A stretch of 13,308 bases of DNA from CAYLMG01 sp964568365 (GTDB taxonomy: Bacteria > Planctomycetota > Phycisphaerae > Sedimentisphaerales > Anaerobacaceae): assembly GCA_964568365.1 (NCBI GenBank), contig CAZMQF010000064.1:1-13308 (forward strand). Direction: 5' to 3'. A program made the position numbers and the translations under genes. Within the stretch, counting starts at the first letter, position 1; each line of letters opens with the position of its first letter. Positions 1 to 7,222 of the stretch are shown piece by piece. The notes under the pieces were generated by a model. The model saw nothing but the letters and a program-made list of their open reading frames with translations. It searched no databases and was not told where the DNA came from.

Positions 1-116
1 TCAGGCATTTTGTCGGTCAAGTGGAAATCGGCCTTGGGGGCGACACTTGTATCTTAAAGAGAGTGAAGCCGCTTGAGGTTGTTGCCCGAGGTGCCTTTGC
101 CGAGCCAGAGGAATGA
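1..116 (+). CDS. C-terminal end of an unidentified protein (partial, cut by window edge)
   Basis: The third forward frame is open from the window edge to a TGA at 114-116, giving 37 residues that end in ARGAFAEPEE. The stretch reads like real coding sequence: the codons are mixed and ordinary, with a hydrophobic/charged pattern containing GLGGDTCILKRVKPLEVV. The other two forward frames are also open for a short way (to stops at 55-57 and 74-76), so the case rests on composition rather than on length. No family is recognised from this short tail. The gene would be convergent with plsY, 163 bp away. The start lies outside the window. Confidence 0.45.
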   Translation, partial: RHFVGQVEIGLGGDTCILKRVKPLEVVARGAFAEPEE

Positions 117-173
117 TGAACAAAAAGTTCTGATGGTTCGGTTCGCCGAGGATTTGGTAGCACGGATGTGGGT

Positions 174-199
174 AAAAAAGCTGCAAGGGAGTCAGCTTT
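174..199 (-). terminator. Rho-independent terminator of the LPS/plsY operon
   Basis: Read on the minus strand, AAAGCTG (199-177) pairs perfectly with CAGCTTT across a 9-nt loop and runs straight into a T tract (complement of A174-A179). It lies about 80 bp after the plsY stop, where the minus-strand operon should end. On the plus strand the hairpin is followed by CGG rather than T, so it is oriented for the plsY side. The stem is short and only moderately GC-rich, so efficiency is uncertain. Confidence 0.6.
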
Positions 200-279
200 C
201 GGTAAGTGTCTGGTCTTTATATTCATTTCTTTTTACCATAGACAAATGTAATCAAAAATATTTTCTAAAGATATAATTT

Positions 280-930
280 TTATGTTTGATATTTGCCTTT
301 GCCTATTTTGTTCTCAGTACCAGCGATGATTCTTTTTATATTTGACTGGTGACGAAAGATTACCATCACGGCTATCGCGGTTGCCGCCAGCAGTAGAGGC
401 CAGAGTTTATTAAGCTGCCAGCTATTTTTGAAAATTATTATCGCTGCAAGACAAAGCGGAAAAGATATCGATGCCGTAATCGAGGCTAACGATACGTACC
501 GTGACAGTAAAACAACGATTACCCAGACAGTGATAGCCGCTGCTGCACAAACCGTATAATATGGCCAGAATCCTATCGCTGCTCCAAAACTCGTAGCTAC
601 ACCTTTTCCTCCCTTAAACCCCAGATAAACCGGAAATATATGACCCAGAATCGCTGCAGCACCAACTGCGAGACATCCGACAAGCTGCGGAATACCGGCA
701 TCGGAACCGGCTAATCTTGTTGCGAAAAGCGTCGGTAACGTCCCCTTCAGGACATCAAGCAAAAAGCAGAAATAGCCCCATCTTTTGCCCAATGCTCTCG
801 ATAGATTGGTTGCACCTATGTTGCCTGAGCCAATCTTGCGAAGGTCCTTGCCGTGCGCTTTTGCAAATATCTGGGCAAAAGGAATTGCACCGACAAAATA
901 GGAAACGATAATAAAGGCTAAAAATTTCAT
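280..930 (-). CDS. plsY: Acyl-phosphate:glycerol-3-phosphate acyltransferase PlsY
   Basis: PlsY is an inner-membrane enzyme that transfers an acyl chain from acyl-phosphate to glycerol-3-phosphate, making lysophosphatidic acid, the first step of phospholipid synthesis. The 216-residue protein is largely hydrophobic with several membrane segments, a usual length for the family. All three family motifs are visible: SGNIGATN at 35-42, HIFPVYLGFKGGKG at 97-110 (the glycine-rich acyl-phosphate site), and RHQSNIKR with GTE at 193-206. The ATG overlaps the stop of the upstream glycosyltransferase as ATGA (927-930). An AAGGAAG ribosome binding site sits just upstream inside that gene, so translation is probably coupled. 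It is the last gene of the LPS operon, which links phospholipid and LPS supply. The family call is secure. Confidence 0.96.
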   Translation of the reverse strand: MKFLAFIIVSYFVGAIPFAQIFAKAHGKDLRKIGSGNIGATNLSRALGKRWGYFCFLLDVLKGTLPTLFATRLAGSDAGIPQLVGCLAVGAAAILGHIFPVYLGFKGGKGVATSFGAAIGFWPYYTVCAAAAITVWVIVVLLSRYVSLASITASISFPLCLAAIIIFKNSWQLNKLWPLLLAATAIAVMVIFRHQSNIKRIIAGTENKIGKGKYQT

Positions 931-2117
931 TTCTTCCTTTTACCTTCCAATATATTTTCGTATAGATTGTTCAACTGTTTAGCCGCTCGATTGATGGAGA
1001 GCTGTTCTTTCAGTTTATCTTCAATTATTGCCTTAGTCGCGTTTTTAATTGTTTCGGCATTCGTAAAGTACAAAAGTGCGTTTGCCAGAGCTTCGATATC
1101 TTCCGGCTGCTCTATAATCCTGCCGTGTCTGTCATTTGTGATTAATTCACTTGCTCCGTTAAACCTTGTTGTTATCACCGGCTTTTCAGCCGCTAATGCC
1201 TCAAGTGTAAACCTGCTTGAAGGGTCATAGAATGTCGCAAGCACTGCTGCATCTGTTATAGCAAAGACATTCGCCATATGCCTGACCTGCCCGAGAAAAA
1301 CTATCTTTTCGAAGACGCCGAGCGTTTTCGCGAGATGTCTGAACTTATGGATTTTGCCTTTACCTGCAACTATTAAATATGCAGGCTTAAATTCTCGCCT
1401 TTGATTTGCCAGTGAAAATGCTTCTAACAAAACTTCCAGGCCCTTAAGCCTGAAATTATTCGCGGCAAATAAAAAAAGAATAGGGTTATCCGCTTCGGTG
1501 ATTCGAAGGCTGGCGAGTATCTGCGAGCGAAGATTATCAGCAGCACGTTCTTCAATTTTTGTATCCGTTTTCACACCGTTAGGGATTATGATTATCCTTT
1601 CATCTGAAACATTATAATACCGTCTGAATTGCTCCGCGACGTAACCGGAAAGGGCGGCGATGATTGGTCCATCGTTAATTGCGCACAATCTTTTTTCGGC
1701 CCTGTAAAGAGCTGCCCTGCGAAGATTGGCAAATGCGGTTACCTTCTTGTAAGCTGTGACAATTCTGTTTCTGTAGCTTTCGGCATTACGCTTGATAGCT
1801 TCGGGGAAGCTGCCGCCTCGCGGCTGATAAATGTCGGCAAAGGCGAATGGAAGAAAGCTGTGAATTATGTCGTAATGCTTCTGACTTAAAAATTCCTTCA
1901 GGGAATTTTCGAAGCGGCTAAGCGTGGTTCGTTTGCCGCTTTTGTCTGCGCGAAGAAAATAGATATTTTTAGCATTTGTTTTTTCGTTCGCACCTTTCAC
2001 TGCGAGGATGTCAACTTCCAGAGCCAGCCTTCTGAGGGCAGCCTGCAACTCAAAAACGCTTCTCTCGGCTCCGCCAAGCCCTGTATCAGCACGCTCTATA
2101 ATTAGTGCAACTTTCAT
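927..2117 (-). CDS. Family 4 glycosyltransferase, probably LPS core (WaaG-like)
   Basis: This 396-residue protein is a GT-B fold, GT4-family retaining glycosyltransferase. The N-terminal domain carries the glycine loop GLGGAERS (13-20) and a WaaG-reminiscent stretch around HSFLPFAFADIYQPRGG (86-102). The C-terminal nucleotide-sugar domain has IPNGV (178-182), FRLKGLEVLLEA (222-233), VAGKG and LEALAAEKPVI (305-315). In the usual E-x7-E motif the first Glu appears as Asp298 in YDPSSRFTLEA, while Glu306 is kept. It most likely adds a hexose to the heptose region of the LPS core on the cytoplasmic face. That role is inferred from the neighbours: a WaaP-like kinase 15 bp upstream and plsY overlapping downstream. 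Donor and acceptor cannot be read from the sequence. No clear ribosome binding site precedes the ATG. Confidence 0.88.
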   Translation of the reverse strand: MKVALIIERADTGLGGAERSVFELQAALRRLALEVDILAVKGANEKTNAKNIYFLRADKSGKRTTLSRFENSLKEFLSQKHYDIIHSFLPFAFADIYQPRGGSFPEAIKRNAESYRNRIVTAYKKVTAFANLRRAALYRAEKRLCAINDGPIIAALSGYVAEQFRRYYNVSDERIIIIPNGVKTDTKIEERAADNLRSQILASLRITEADNPILFLFAANNFRLKGLEVLLEAFSLANQRREFKPAYLIVAGKGKIHKFRHLAKTLGVFEKIVFLGQVRHMANVFAITDAAVLATFYDPSSRFTLEALAAEKPVITTRFNGASELITNDRHGRIIEQPEDIEALANALLYFTNAETIKNATKAIIEDKLKEQLSINRAAKQLNNLYENILEGKRKK

Positions 2118-2132
2118 AATGTTTGCTTTCAG

Positions 2133-2987
2133 TTAGTTCTCAAATGGAGCTGGTCTGTTGTGCTTTTTATCATGCTTTGCCATACGCCGGCTCTTGTTTG
2201 TTATCCTCTTTATAACCGACTTATCATTTCTGTTCAGTCTTTTTTTACCTGTAAGGCTTAAAAAGAAACGAAGCCGGTCGGTTTTCGAGAAGTATTTACG
2301 CGGCGCCGAATAATGAAGCTGTGCTAAATCTTTTATTCGAAACCGCTGTCCTAATAACAACGGCCTGAATGCTCGTGAAAGGTCGATAAGATAAAATTCG
2401 CCGCTGTCATTGTAGAATATATGGCTGAAATAAAGGTCACGATGGCGGTAGCCGGTCTCGTGGAATTTTCTTACGAATTTTGCAAGCTGCTCAATGAAGC
2501 TTCTTTTTAGTCTCAGTTTCGCTGCGTCCTGTTGACCGTAAAAACAACCGGGCAGCTTTCTTTCAAGCGATTCGGCATCGGCTATTTTTCTCGTGATGCA
2601 GAAGCTTCTTTTCTCCAGCAGCGTACCGAACTGCTCACCAAAGCATACAGGTCTGGCCGTATTTATTCCTTCAGCGAAAAGTTTATTTGCCATCTCGAAG
2701 TCAAAGGATGCGCAGCTTTTCCGTCCCCGTCCGGTGAGCCAATTCTTAAGCTGTACTAAAACCGGCGGTTTGTTAAAGCGTTTCAAAAAGAAGGTTTTTG
2801 CGGGTGAGTCTGTCTCGAACTGTACCCGGCTTCGATAATCTGCGAGATTGCTTTTTTTTAATTCTTTGCCCCCGCTGAAACTAAAAACAGCTTCGATATT
2901 TGTGAGGCCTAATCGCCGCAGTATCTGTTCGTACTCCGGGTCAATGAGAAAAGAATCTGATAATTTTTTAAAATTTTGCCTGCTCAT
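2133..2987 (-). CDS. waaP: LPS core heptose kinase, WaaP/InaA family
   Basis: This 284-residue protein belongs to the lipopolysaccharide kinase (Kdo/WaaP, InaA) branch of the eukaryotic-like kinase fold. It probably phosphorylates a core heptose from ATP in the cytoplasm. Visible kinase elements, numbered from the chosen start, are the ATP lysine K69 in FFLKRF, a helix-C glutamate E98 in FDFEMANKL, the catalytic loop RHRDLYFSHI (181-190, Asp184), and the metal-binding IDLSRAF (201-207, Asp202). The spacing and wording resemble HRDCYICH...IDLHRA of enterobacterial WaaP. The ATG at 2987 is chosen because it follows the waaF stop by one base. A GTG start at 3110 would force a 122-bp overlap with waaF and adds residues that do not look conserved. 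The tail is very basic (RRMAKHDKKHNR), perhaps for contact with anionic membrane. The exact phosphorylated heptose is unknown. Confidence 0.88.
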   Translation of the reverse strand: MSRQNFKKLSDSFLIDPEYEQILRRLGLTNIEAVFSFSGGKELKKSNLADYRSRVQFETDSPAKTFFLKRFNKPPVLVQLKNWLTGRGRKSCASFDFEMANKLFAEGINTARPVCFGEQFGTLLEKRSFCITRKIADAESLERKLPGCFYGQQDAAKLRLKRSFIEQLAKFVRKFHETGYRHRDLYFSHIFYNDSGEFYLIDLSRAFRPLLLGQRFRIKDLAQLHYSAPRKYFSKTDRLRFFLSLTGKKRLNRNDKSVIKRITNKSRRMAKHDKKHNRPAPFEN

Positions 2988-2988
2988 T

Positions 2989-4026
2989 TTAGCCGTCTTT
3001 GGCCAGTAACCTCTCAGCAGCTTCAAGTACCGTATCAACCGAAATTGATTCCATACATATATGGCGCTCTTTTTTACATACGGGCTTGGCACAGGGTGCG
3101 CAATCGGCACTGCCGACGATTTTTATCTCGTCTTTGTAACCTGTTTCCGTCCACGCAGGGTCGTTCGGGCCGAACAGCGTAATAACTTTACTCTTTAATG
3201 CTATCGCTATATGACGAGGGCCGGTATCATTGGTTACTACAAGCTTCGACAGCGAAAAAAGCGCTTTTAACTCTCCCAGATTTACCGAACTTTCGCCGAG
3301 GTTTATCAAATTATGTTTACTGAGGCTGCAGATTTGTTCTGCAATCCGTCTTTCAGCAGATGCTTCTGAAACAGAAACCACAATCCTTGCATTGTATTTA
3401 TCAACCAGCCTGTCTGCTGTTTGTGCAAATCTTTCATCAGGCCAGCATTTACTCGGCCCGAACGCTCCGCCCGGAACAAAGATAACGATGGGGCCGGTAT
3501 TGTCCCTCAACACGGGCAGTTTCTCTAACAATGTTTTTCTGTGCTCTTGTTTTATATGAAGCTCTAATTGCCTGTCGGTTGATTTGCATCCGAGCCGGCC
3601 GGCAAGAGTTAAATAGTAGCCTATCATCGAGGCTGGTTTGTATCGGCCGTCAGGTAATTTCGCAGGGTAGAGCTTTTCTGTGAGCAGAAAACCTCGTCCG
3701 TCTCTGCAGTAGCCCGCTCTTACAGGTATCCCTGCAAGAAAGCACGCAAGAGCGCAGCCGAAGGAATTTTTGAAAAGTATCGAATGTGTGAATCTGTATT
3801 GCCTCAGTTTCTTTATAGCTTTTAATCGGCTGCCTCTTTTACAGACAATCCATTTATCATTGAACCGGCAGGGCGACAGTATCTGTTCGATAACCTCATT
3901 GCCTAAAAATGTAATTTCGGAATCAGTGAATTTTTTGCGTATAGCTCTTAATGCGGGTGTGCACAAAATAGCGTCGCCCATCGGCGATGGAAGCCAGATT
4001 AAAATTTGTTTTTCTTTTTCGGACAT
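2989..4026 (-). CDS. waaF: ADP-heptose:LPS heptosyltransferase (WaaF type, GT9)
   Basis: This GT9 glycosyltransferase moves heptose from ADP-heptose to the growing LPS inner core at the cytoplasmic face. The chosen start gives 345 residues, normal for WaaF. Motifs are WLPSPMGDAIL (11-21, catalytic Asp18 expected), GGAFGPSKCWP (186-196), NDTGPRHIA (266-274) and LFGPNDPAWTE (284-294). A C-terminal cysteine set (C309, C312, C317, C324) ending in HICME matches the usual WaaF pattern. A TTG at 4041 would add five residues; neither start has a clear ribosome binding site, so the ATG is preferred. It lies 67 bp after the gmhB-like gene and one base before waaP. It is the only heptosyltransferase here, so WaaC must be elsewhere or this enzyme handles the only heptose step. 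WaaF is favoured over WaaC by the NDTGPRH motif and the cysteines. Confidence 0.92.
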   Translation of the reverse strand: MSEKEKQILIWLPSPMGDAILCTPALRAIRKKFTDSEITFLGNEVIEQILSPCRFNDKWIVCKRGSRLKAIKKLRQYRFTHSILFKNSFGCALACFLAGIPVRAGYCRDGRGFLLTEKLYPAKLPDGRYKPASMIGYYLTLAGRLGCKSTDRQLELHIKQEHRKTLLEKLPVLRDNTGPIVIFVPGGAFGPSKCWPDERFAQTADRLVDKYNARIVVSVSEASAERRIAEQICSLSKHNLINLGESSVNLGELKALFSLSKLVVTNDTGPRHIAIALKSKVITLFGPNDPAWTETGYKDEIKIVGSADCAPCAKPVCKKERHICMESISVDTVLEAAERLLAKDG

Positions 4027-4093
4027 TTTTGTTAAGGACAAAATGGTAAAACGAAGGAGGCTGAGTCGAAACAGGCACAGCGGCTGCCAAAAA

Positions 4094-5110
4094 TTATTTT
4101 CGCTCCCGCATTATGTAAAACGACAGGGTCATCAGTTGAATAACCGCCGCGAAGCCGAGCGTGATTAAAATAAGCTCGTTGTTCCTGTTCGGCTCCATCA
4201 GCAGCCATATGCTTATCAGCAGGCAGAACACCACAACTATTTGAAGTACACCGGCTATTAGTCTTGCCAGAGAAAACTCACCGTATCTTTCTGTGCGCTG
4301 CATCGTTTTAAGCTCCCTTAGTACACCATCGAGTAATTGTTCAGGATTTGCCTGTGAACCGGTTTTATTGCTCGGCCTCTGCTCTGCGCTCGGCTTTTGT
4401 TCTGTGCTCGGCCTCTGTTCTGCGGTCACTTCTTCGGTGACAACAGGCCTGCGTCGGGTAATCTTTTTCCTGACCGGCTTTTCGAGTCTTTCTTCGGTTT
4501 TGCTCACCTCAACCGCAGCGGCTCTTTTGACCGGGCTTCTGGCCGCCAGGCGGCGGTGCTTTTTTATGATATTTATTGCTTCTTTCATATTCACTGCCTG
4601 AAAGTCCGGCTGAGGCCCCTTGATTCTTATTTGGATTAGACGTGAGCGTTTGATGATAAGTATCGTCCTGCATCCGGCTCGCTGACCCGCTTCAATGTCA
4701 CGGTCGCTGTTGCCGATAAGCCACGACGAGCTCAAATCGATATCCATTTCCTTCGCCGCCCTTAATATCATACCGGGATTTGGTTTTCTCTCGTCGCTTT
4801 CACTGCGGTATTTGGGTATCACGCCGTCCGGATGATACGGACAGTAATAAATCCCATCCAGTTGAGCTCCCTTGGCGCTTAACAGGGTTTGAAGCCTCTG
4901 GTGAATGTCGTCAAGTACTTTTTCGGTGATTATACCCCGCGCAACTGCCGACTGATTCGTTACAACGATAAGCTTGTAGCCCATATTTTTCAGCTCGACG
5001 AGGCTTTTGGCAACTCCTTCTATCAGCCTGACCTGGTCGGGGTGATTTAGATAGCCCGTGTCCTTTATCAGAGTATCATCCCGGTCTAAAAATATCGCTC
5101 TATCCGCCAT
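4094..5110 (-). CDS. gmhB: GmhB-like HAD phosphatase with C-terminal repeat linker and two membrane helices
   Basis: Residues 1-185 form a HAD-family phosphatase of the GmhB/HisB-N type, expected to remove the 1-phosphate of D-glycero-D-manno-heptose 1,7-bisphosphate. Visible sites are FLDRDDT (7-13, Asp9 and Asp11), VVTNQSAVARG (49-59) and RKPNPGM (108-114, Lys109). Two features are odd. The GmhB zinc site is mostly gone: in CPYHPDG only Cys90 fits, and the later Cys-x-Cys is replaced by SDE (105-107). Motif IV reads IGNSDRD, with Asn134 where Asp is usual. The gene is also much longer than the usual ~190 residues. Residues 186-270 are a basic, Pro/Glu-rich linker with three hexapeptide repeats, and two membrane helices follow at about 284-304 and 313-334. 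The position between gmhA and waaF supports the heptose role. Activity is inferred. Confidence 0.85.
   Translation of the reverse strand: MADRAIFLDRDDTLIKDTGYLNHPDQVRLIEGVAKSLVELKNMGYKLIVVTNQSAVARGIITEKVLDDIHQRLQTLLSAKGAQLDGIYYCPYHPDGVIPKYRSESDERKPNPGMILRAAKEMDIDLSSSWLIGNSDRDIEAGQRAGCRTILIIKRSRLIQIRIKGPQPDFQAVNMKEAINIIKKHRRLAARSPVKRAAAVEVSKTEERLEKPVRKKITRRRPVVTEEVTAEQRPSTEQKPSAEQRPSNKTGSQANPEQLLDGVLRELKTMQRTERYGEFSLARLIAGVLQIVVVFCLLISIWLLMEPNRNNELILITLGFAAVIQLMTLSFYIMRERK
4370..4423 (-). repeat. Three 18-bp tandem repeats inside the gmhB-like gene
   Basis: Copies lie at 4370-4387, 4388-4405 and 4406-4423 and differ by a few bases each. In the protein they give AEQRPS, TEQKPS and AEQRPS (residues 230-247), part of the flexible linker between the phosphatase domain and the membrane helices. 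Because the unit is a multiple of three, copy-number change would keep the frame and only alter linker length. Confidence 0.85.
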
Positions 5111-5133
5111 AATATTTATTTATGTTTCTTAAT

Positions 5134-5715
5134 TTAACTAAAACTTTCCTCTACGATTTCACATATTATATGATAAGCTATCGTGTGAATCTCCTGGCTG
5201 CGGGCAGTGGATTCATCTTGTGCGCAGAAACATATATCTGCCGCTTTTTCAAGTTTACTGCCGCCTCTGCCCGTGAAGGCTATTACCGTTGCTCCTTTTT
5301 CTTTTGCGAGCTCGGCAGCTGCGACGACGTTTGACGAGCTGCCGCTTGTCGAAATACCCCACAGTATGTCACCTTCTTTAACCAGAGCCTCAACCTGCCT
5401 GGAGAATATCTTTTCATAACTGTAATCGTTTGCAATTGAGGTCATAAGCGATGTATCCGTTGTCAAAGCCGTCGCCGGCAGTGCCTTGCGTTCTTTCTCG
5501 AAGCGATTGACAAGCTCTGAGGCTATGTGCTGGGCGTCCGCCGCTGAGCCGCCGTTGCCGCAGATATAAACACGTCCGCCTGCCTTTATCGATTTTACTA
5601 TTGCCTCAGCTATAGAAGCAATCGCTTCCGTACTACTTTTCTCAAGCTCGGCAATCATCTCTTTGTGTCTTCGGATGACCGCTTCAATTTTTTCCCGTAT
5701 CTTCTGTTCCATCAT
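5134..5715 (-). CDS. gmhA: Sedoheptulose-7-phosphate isomerase GmhA
   Basis: GmhA converts sedoheptulose 7-phosphate to D-glycero-D-manno-heptose 7-phosphate, the first step of ADP-heptose synthesis, in the cytoplasm. The chosen start gives 193 residues, the usual length. The SIS-domain signatures are ICGNGGSAADAQHIASE (51-67, with His63 and Glu67 as expected metal ligands), TDTS (86-89), STSGSSSNV (122-130) and the end motif QEIHTIAYH (174-182, Gln174 and His182). The start is taken as the first of two adjacent ATGs (5715), preceded by GAGAAG. A TTG at 5727 that overlaps the hldE stop is possible and would add four residues. The gene follows hldE closely and precedes the gmhB-like gene by 23 bp, matching the order of the pathway enzymes. 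Distinction from DiaA-like SIS proteins rests on motifs and context. Confidence 0.94.
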   Translation of the reverse strand: MMEQKIREKIEAVIRRHKEMIAELEKSSTEAIASIAEAIVKSIKAGGRVYICGNGGSAADAQHIASELVNRFEKERKALPATALTTDTSLMTSIANDYSYEKIFSRQVEALVKEGDILWGISTSGSSSNVVAAAELAKEKGATVIAFTGRGGSKLEKAADICFCAQDESTARSQEIHTIAYHIICEIVEESFS

Positions 5716-5723
5716 TTTTCTTC

Positions 5724-7196
5724 TCAAAGCGATTTCATCTTTTCAATCGTGGCCGTTGTACTTTTGCCCTCGACGAGCGGTGCAAAAAGCACCGAACCGC
5801 CGTAACTTTTTACAAATTCTGCACCAACGACGCCTTTTTGCTCCCAGTCTTTGCCCTTAATTAAGACATCGGGCCTGATTTGTTTAATCAGGCCGAGCGG
5901 GTCGGCCTCGTCGAATATTATTATATAGTCAACCGTCTCCAGCGCCGCCAGCACAGCAGCCCTGTCATACTGATTATTAAACGGCCGGTCCTGGCCCTTT
6001 ATTATCCTTACCGACTTGTCACTGTTAAGGCCGACTACGACGACATTGCCGTTCGCCCTGCAGAATTTCAGATATTCGATGTGCCCTAAGTGCAGCACAT
6101 CGAAGCAGCCGTTGGTAAATACGATAGTTTCGTTTTGTTTACGCCGCAGGCCCAGCTCAGCTGTCAGCGAGTCGAGCGTTCGCAGCTTGCCGCTTTTGCC
6201 GCGGTTTTGTGCGATGATTTCATTGATGATTTCTTCTATGGTAACGGTGGCGACGCCGAATTTTTCAACTTCGATGCCTCCGGTTATATTGGCAAGCTGG
6301 ACGGCGGTCTTGTAATCGCATCCGGCGGCGAGGGCTGCTGCAACTGTTGCGAGAACCATATCGCCCGCGCCGGTAACATCATAAACGTTTCGCGGCCGTG
6401 TGGGGACAAGCTCGCTTGTATCTTTTGTTTTCAGATATGAGCCTTCTTTATCGAGTGTGATTATGACGGCATCGAGATTTAATCTTTCGGTGAGCTGCTG
6501 AGCGGCTTTTTTGTAGTCGCTTTCATTTTTCAACTCGAATCCGACAGCGATTGAGGTTTCCTGCCGGTTGGGAGTGAGAGCAGAGGCGCCTTTGTATTTT
6601 GAATAGTCGGCAGCCTGTGAAGGGTCGACGACAATTTTTTTGCTTTTCCTTTTTGCCTGCTCTATGAAAAAGCGGCAAAGCCCTTCTGTCAAAAGGCCTT
6701 TATTGTAATCCTGCAGACATACGACATCAGTCTTTTGGATTTTTTCTTTAAAAAGAGAAAGTAGCTGTTCGGCCTGCCGCCCGGTGACAGGCTCGGTGGA
6801 TTCGGAGTCGATTCTGAAGAGCTGCTGCTGGTGCCGATGCTGTGCGAGGCCGATGAGCCTGTGTTTGCAGATTGTCGGTCGGTCCTTTGCGGTTACCAGG
6901 CCGGCTGTGTCCGCGCCGGCATCTGATAAGAGCTGTTTTAATATTTTTGCATTTTCATCGTCACCGACGATACCGATGCAGAAAACTTTAGCGCCAAGTG
7001 TTGCCAAATCAACTGCTACCGAGCCTGCTCCGCCGCAGCTGGTTTTTATGTCCTTTACTTTCAAAACAGGTACGGGTGCTTCCGGGCTTATCCTTTCAGC
7101 GTCGCCGAATGTGTAGATATCGAGCATAAAATCGCCCACGAGCAGGACCTGCGGCGAGCCGAGGTTCGTTACGGTTTTTAACAGCTTCTCATACAA
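5724..7196 (-). CDS. hldE: Bifunctional heptose-7-phosphate kinase / heptose-1-phosphate adenylyltransferase HldE
   Basis: The 490-residue cytoplasmic enzyme carries both fused activities of ADP-heptose synthesis. The N-terminal PfkB/ribokinase domain (about 1-330) phosphorylates heptose 7-phosphate at C1. It shows GDFMLDIYTFG (21-31), RISPEAPVPV (35-44), the GGAG turn (55-58) and DVTGAGDM (273-280) with catalytic base Asp279. The C-terminal nucleotidyltransferase domain (about 355-490) shows FTNGCFDVLHLGHIEYL (360-376, containing HxGH), KGQDRPF (400-406) and STTATIEK (479-486). The start is a TTG at 7196, backed by AGAAAGG about ten bases upstream; the first in-frame ATG would cut into the GD-MLD motif and is rejected. 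It sits 26 bp after lpxK and is followed at once by gmhA. Between its two steps the phosphatase GmhB is needed, and that gene lies two positions downstream. Confidence 0.96.
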   Translation of the reverse strand: MYEKLLKTVTNLGSPQVLLVGDFMLDIYTFGDAERISPEAPVPVLKVKDIKTSCGGAGSVAVDLATLGAKVFCIGIVGDDENAKILKQLLSDAGADTAGLVTAKDRPTICKHRLIGLAQHRHQQQLFRIDSESTEPVTGRQAEQLLSLFKEKIQKTDVVCLQDYNKGLLTEGLCRFFIEQAKRKSKKIVVDPSQAADYSKYKGASALTPNRQETSIAVGFELKNESDYKKAAQQLTERLNLDAVIITLDKEGSYLKTKDTSELVPTRPRNVYDVTGAGDMVLATVAAALAAGCDYKTAVQLANITGGIEVEKFGVATVTIEEIINEIIAQNRGKSGKLRTLDSLTAELGLRRKQNETIVFTNGCFDVLHLGHIEYLKFCRANGNVVVVGLNSDKSVRIIKGQDRPFNNQYDRAAVLAALETVDYIIIFDEADPLGLIKQIRPDVLIKGKDWEQKGVVGAEFVKSYGGSVLFAPLVEGKSTTATIEKMKSL

Positions 7197-7222
7197 TTTC
7201 GATTAGCCTTTCTTTTTGCAGT

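Noticed and set aside
17..276. Short open frames on both strands at the left edge, including one from 73 to 276 on the plus strand
   Set aside because: They conflict with the better-supported plus-strand tail ending at 116, cross the terminator hairpin and have low-complexity or odd composition.
2988..3110. An upstream GTG start at 3110 for the WaaP-like kinase
   Set aside because: It would overlap waaF by 122 bp, while the ATG at 2987 follows the waaF stop by one base and gives a normal-length kinase.
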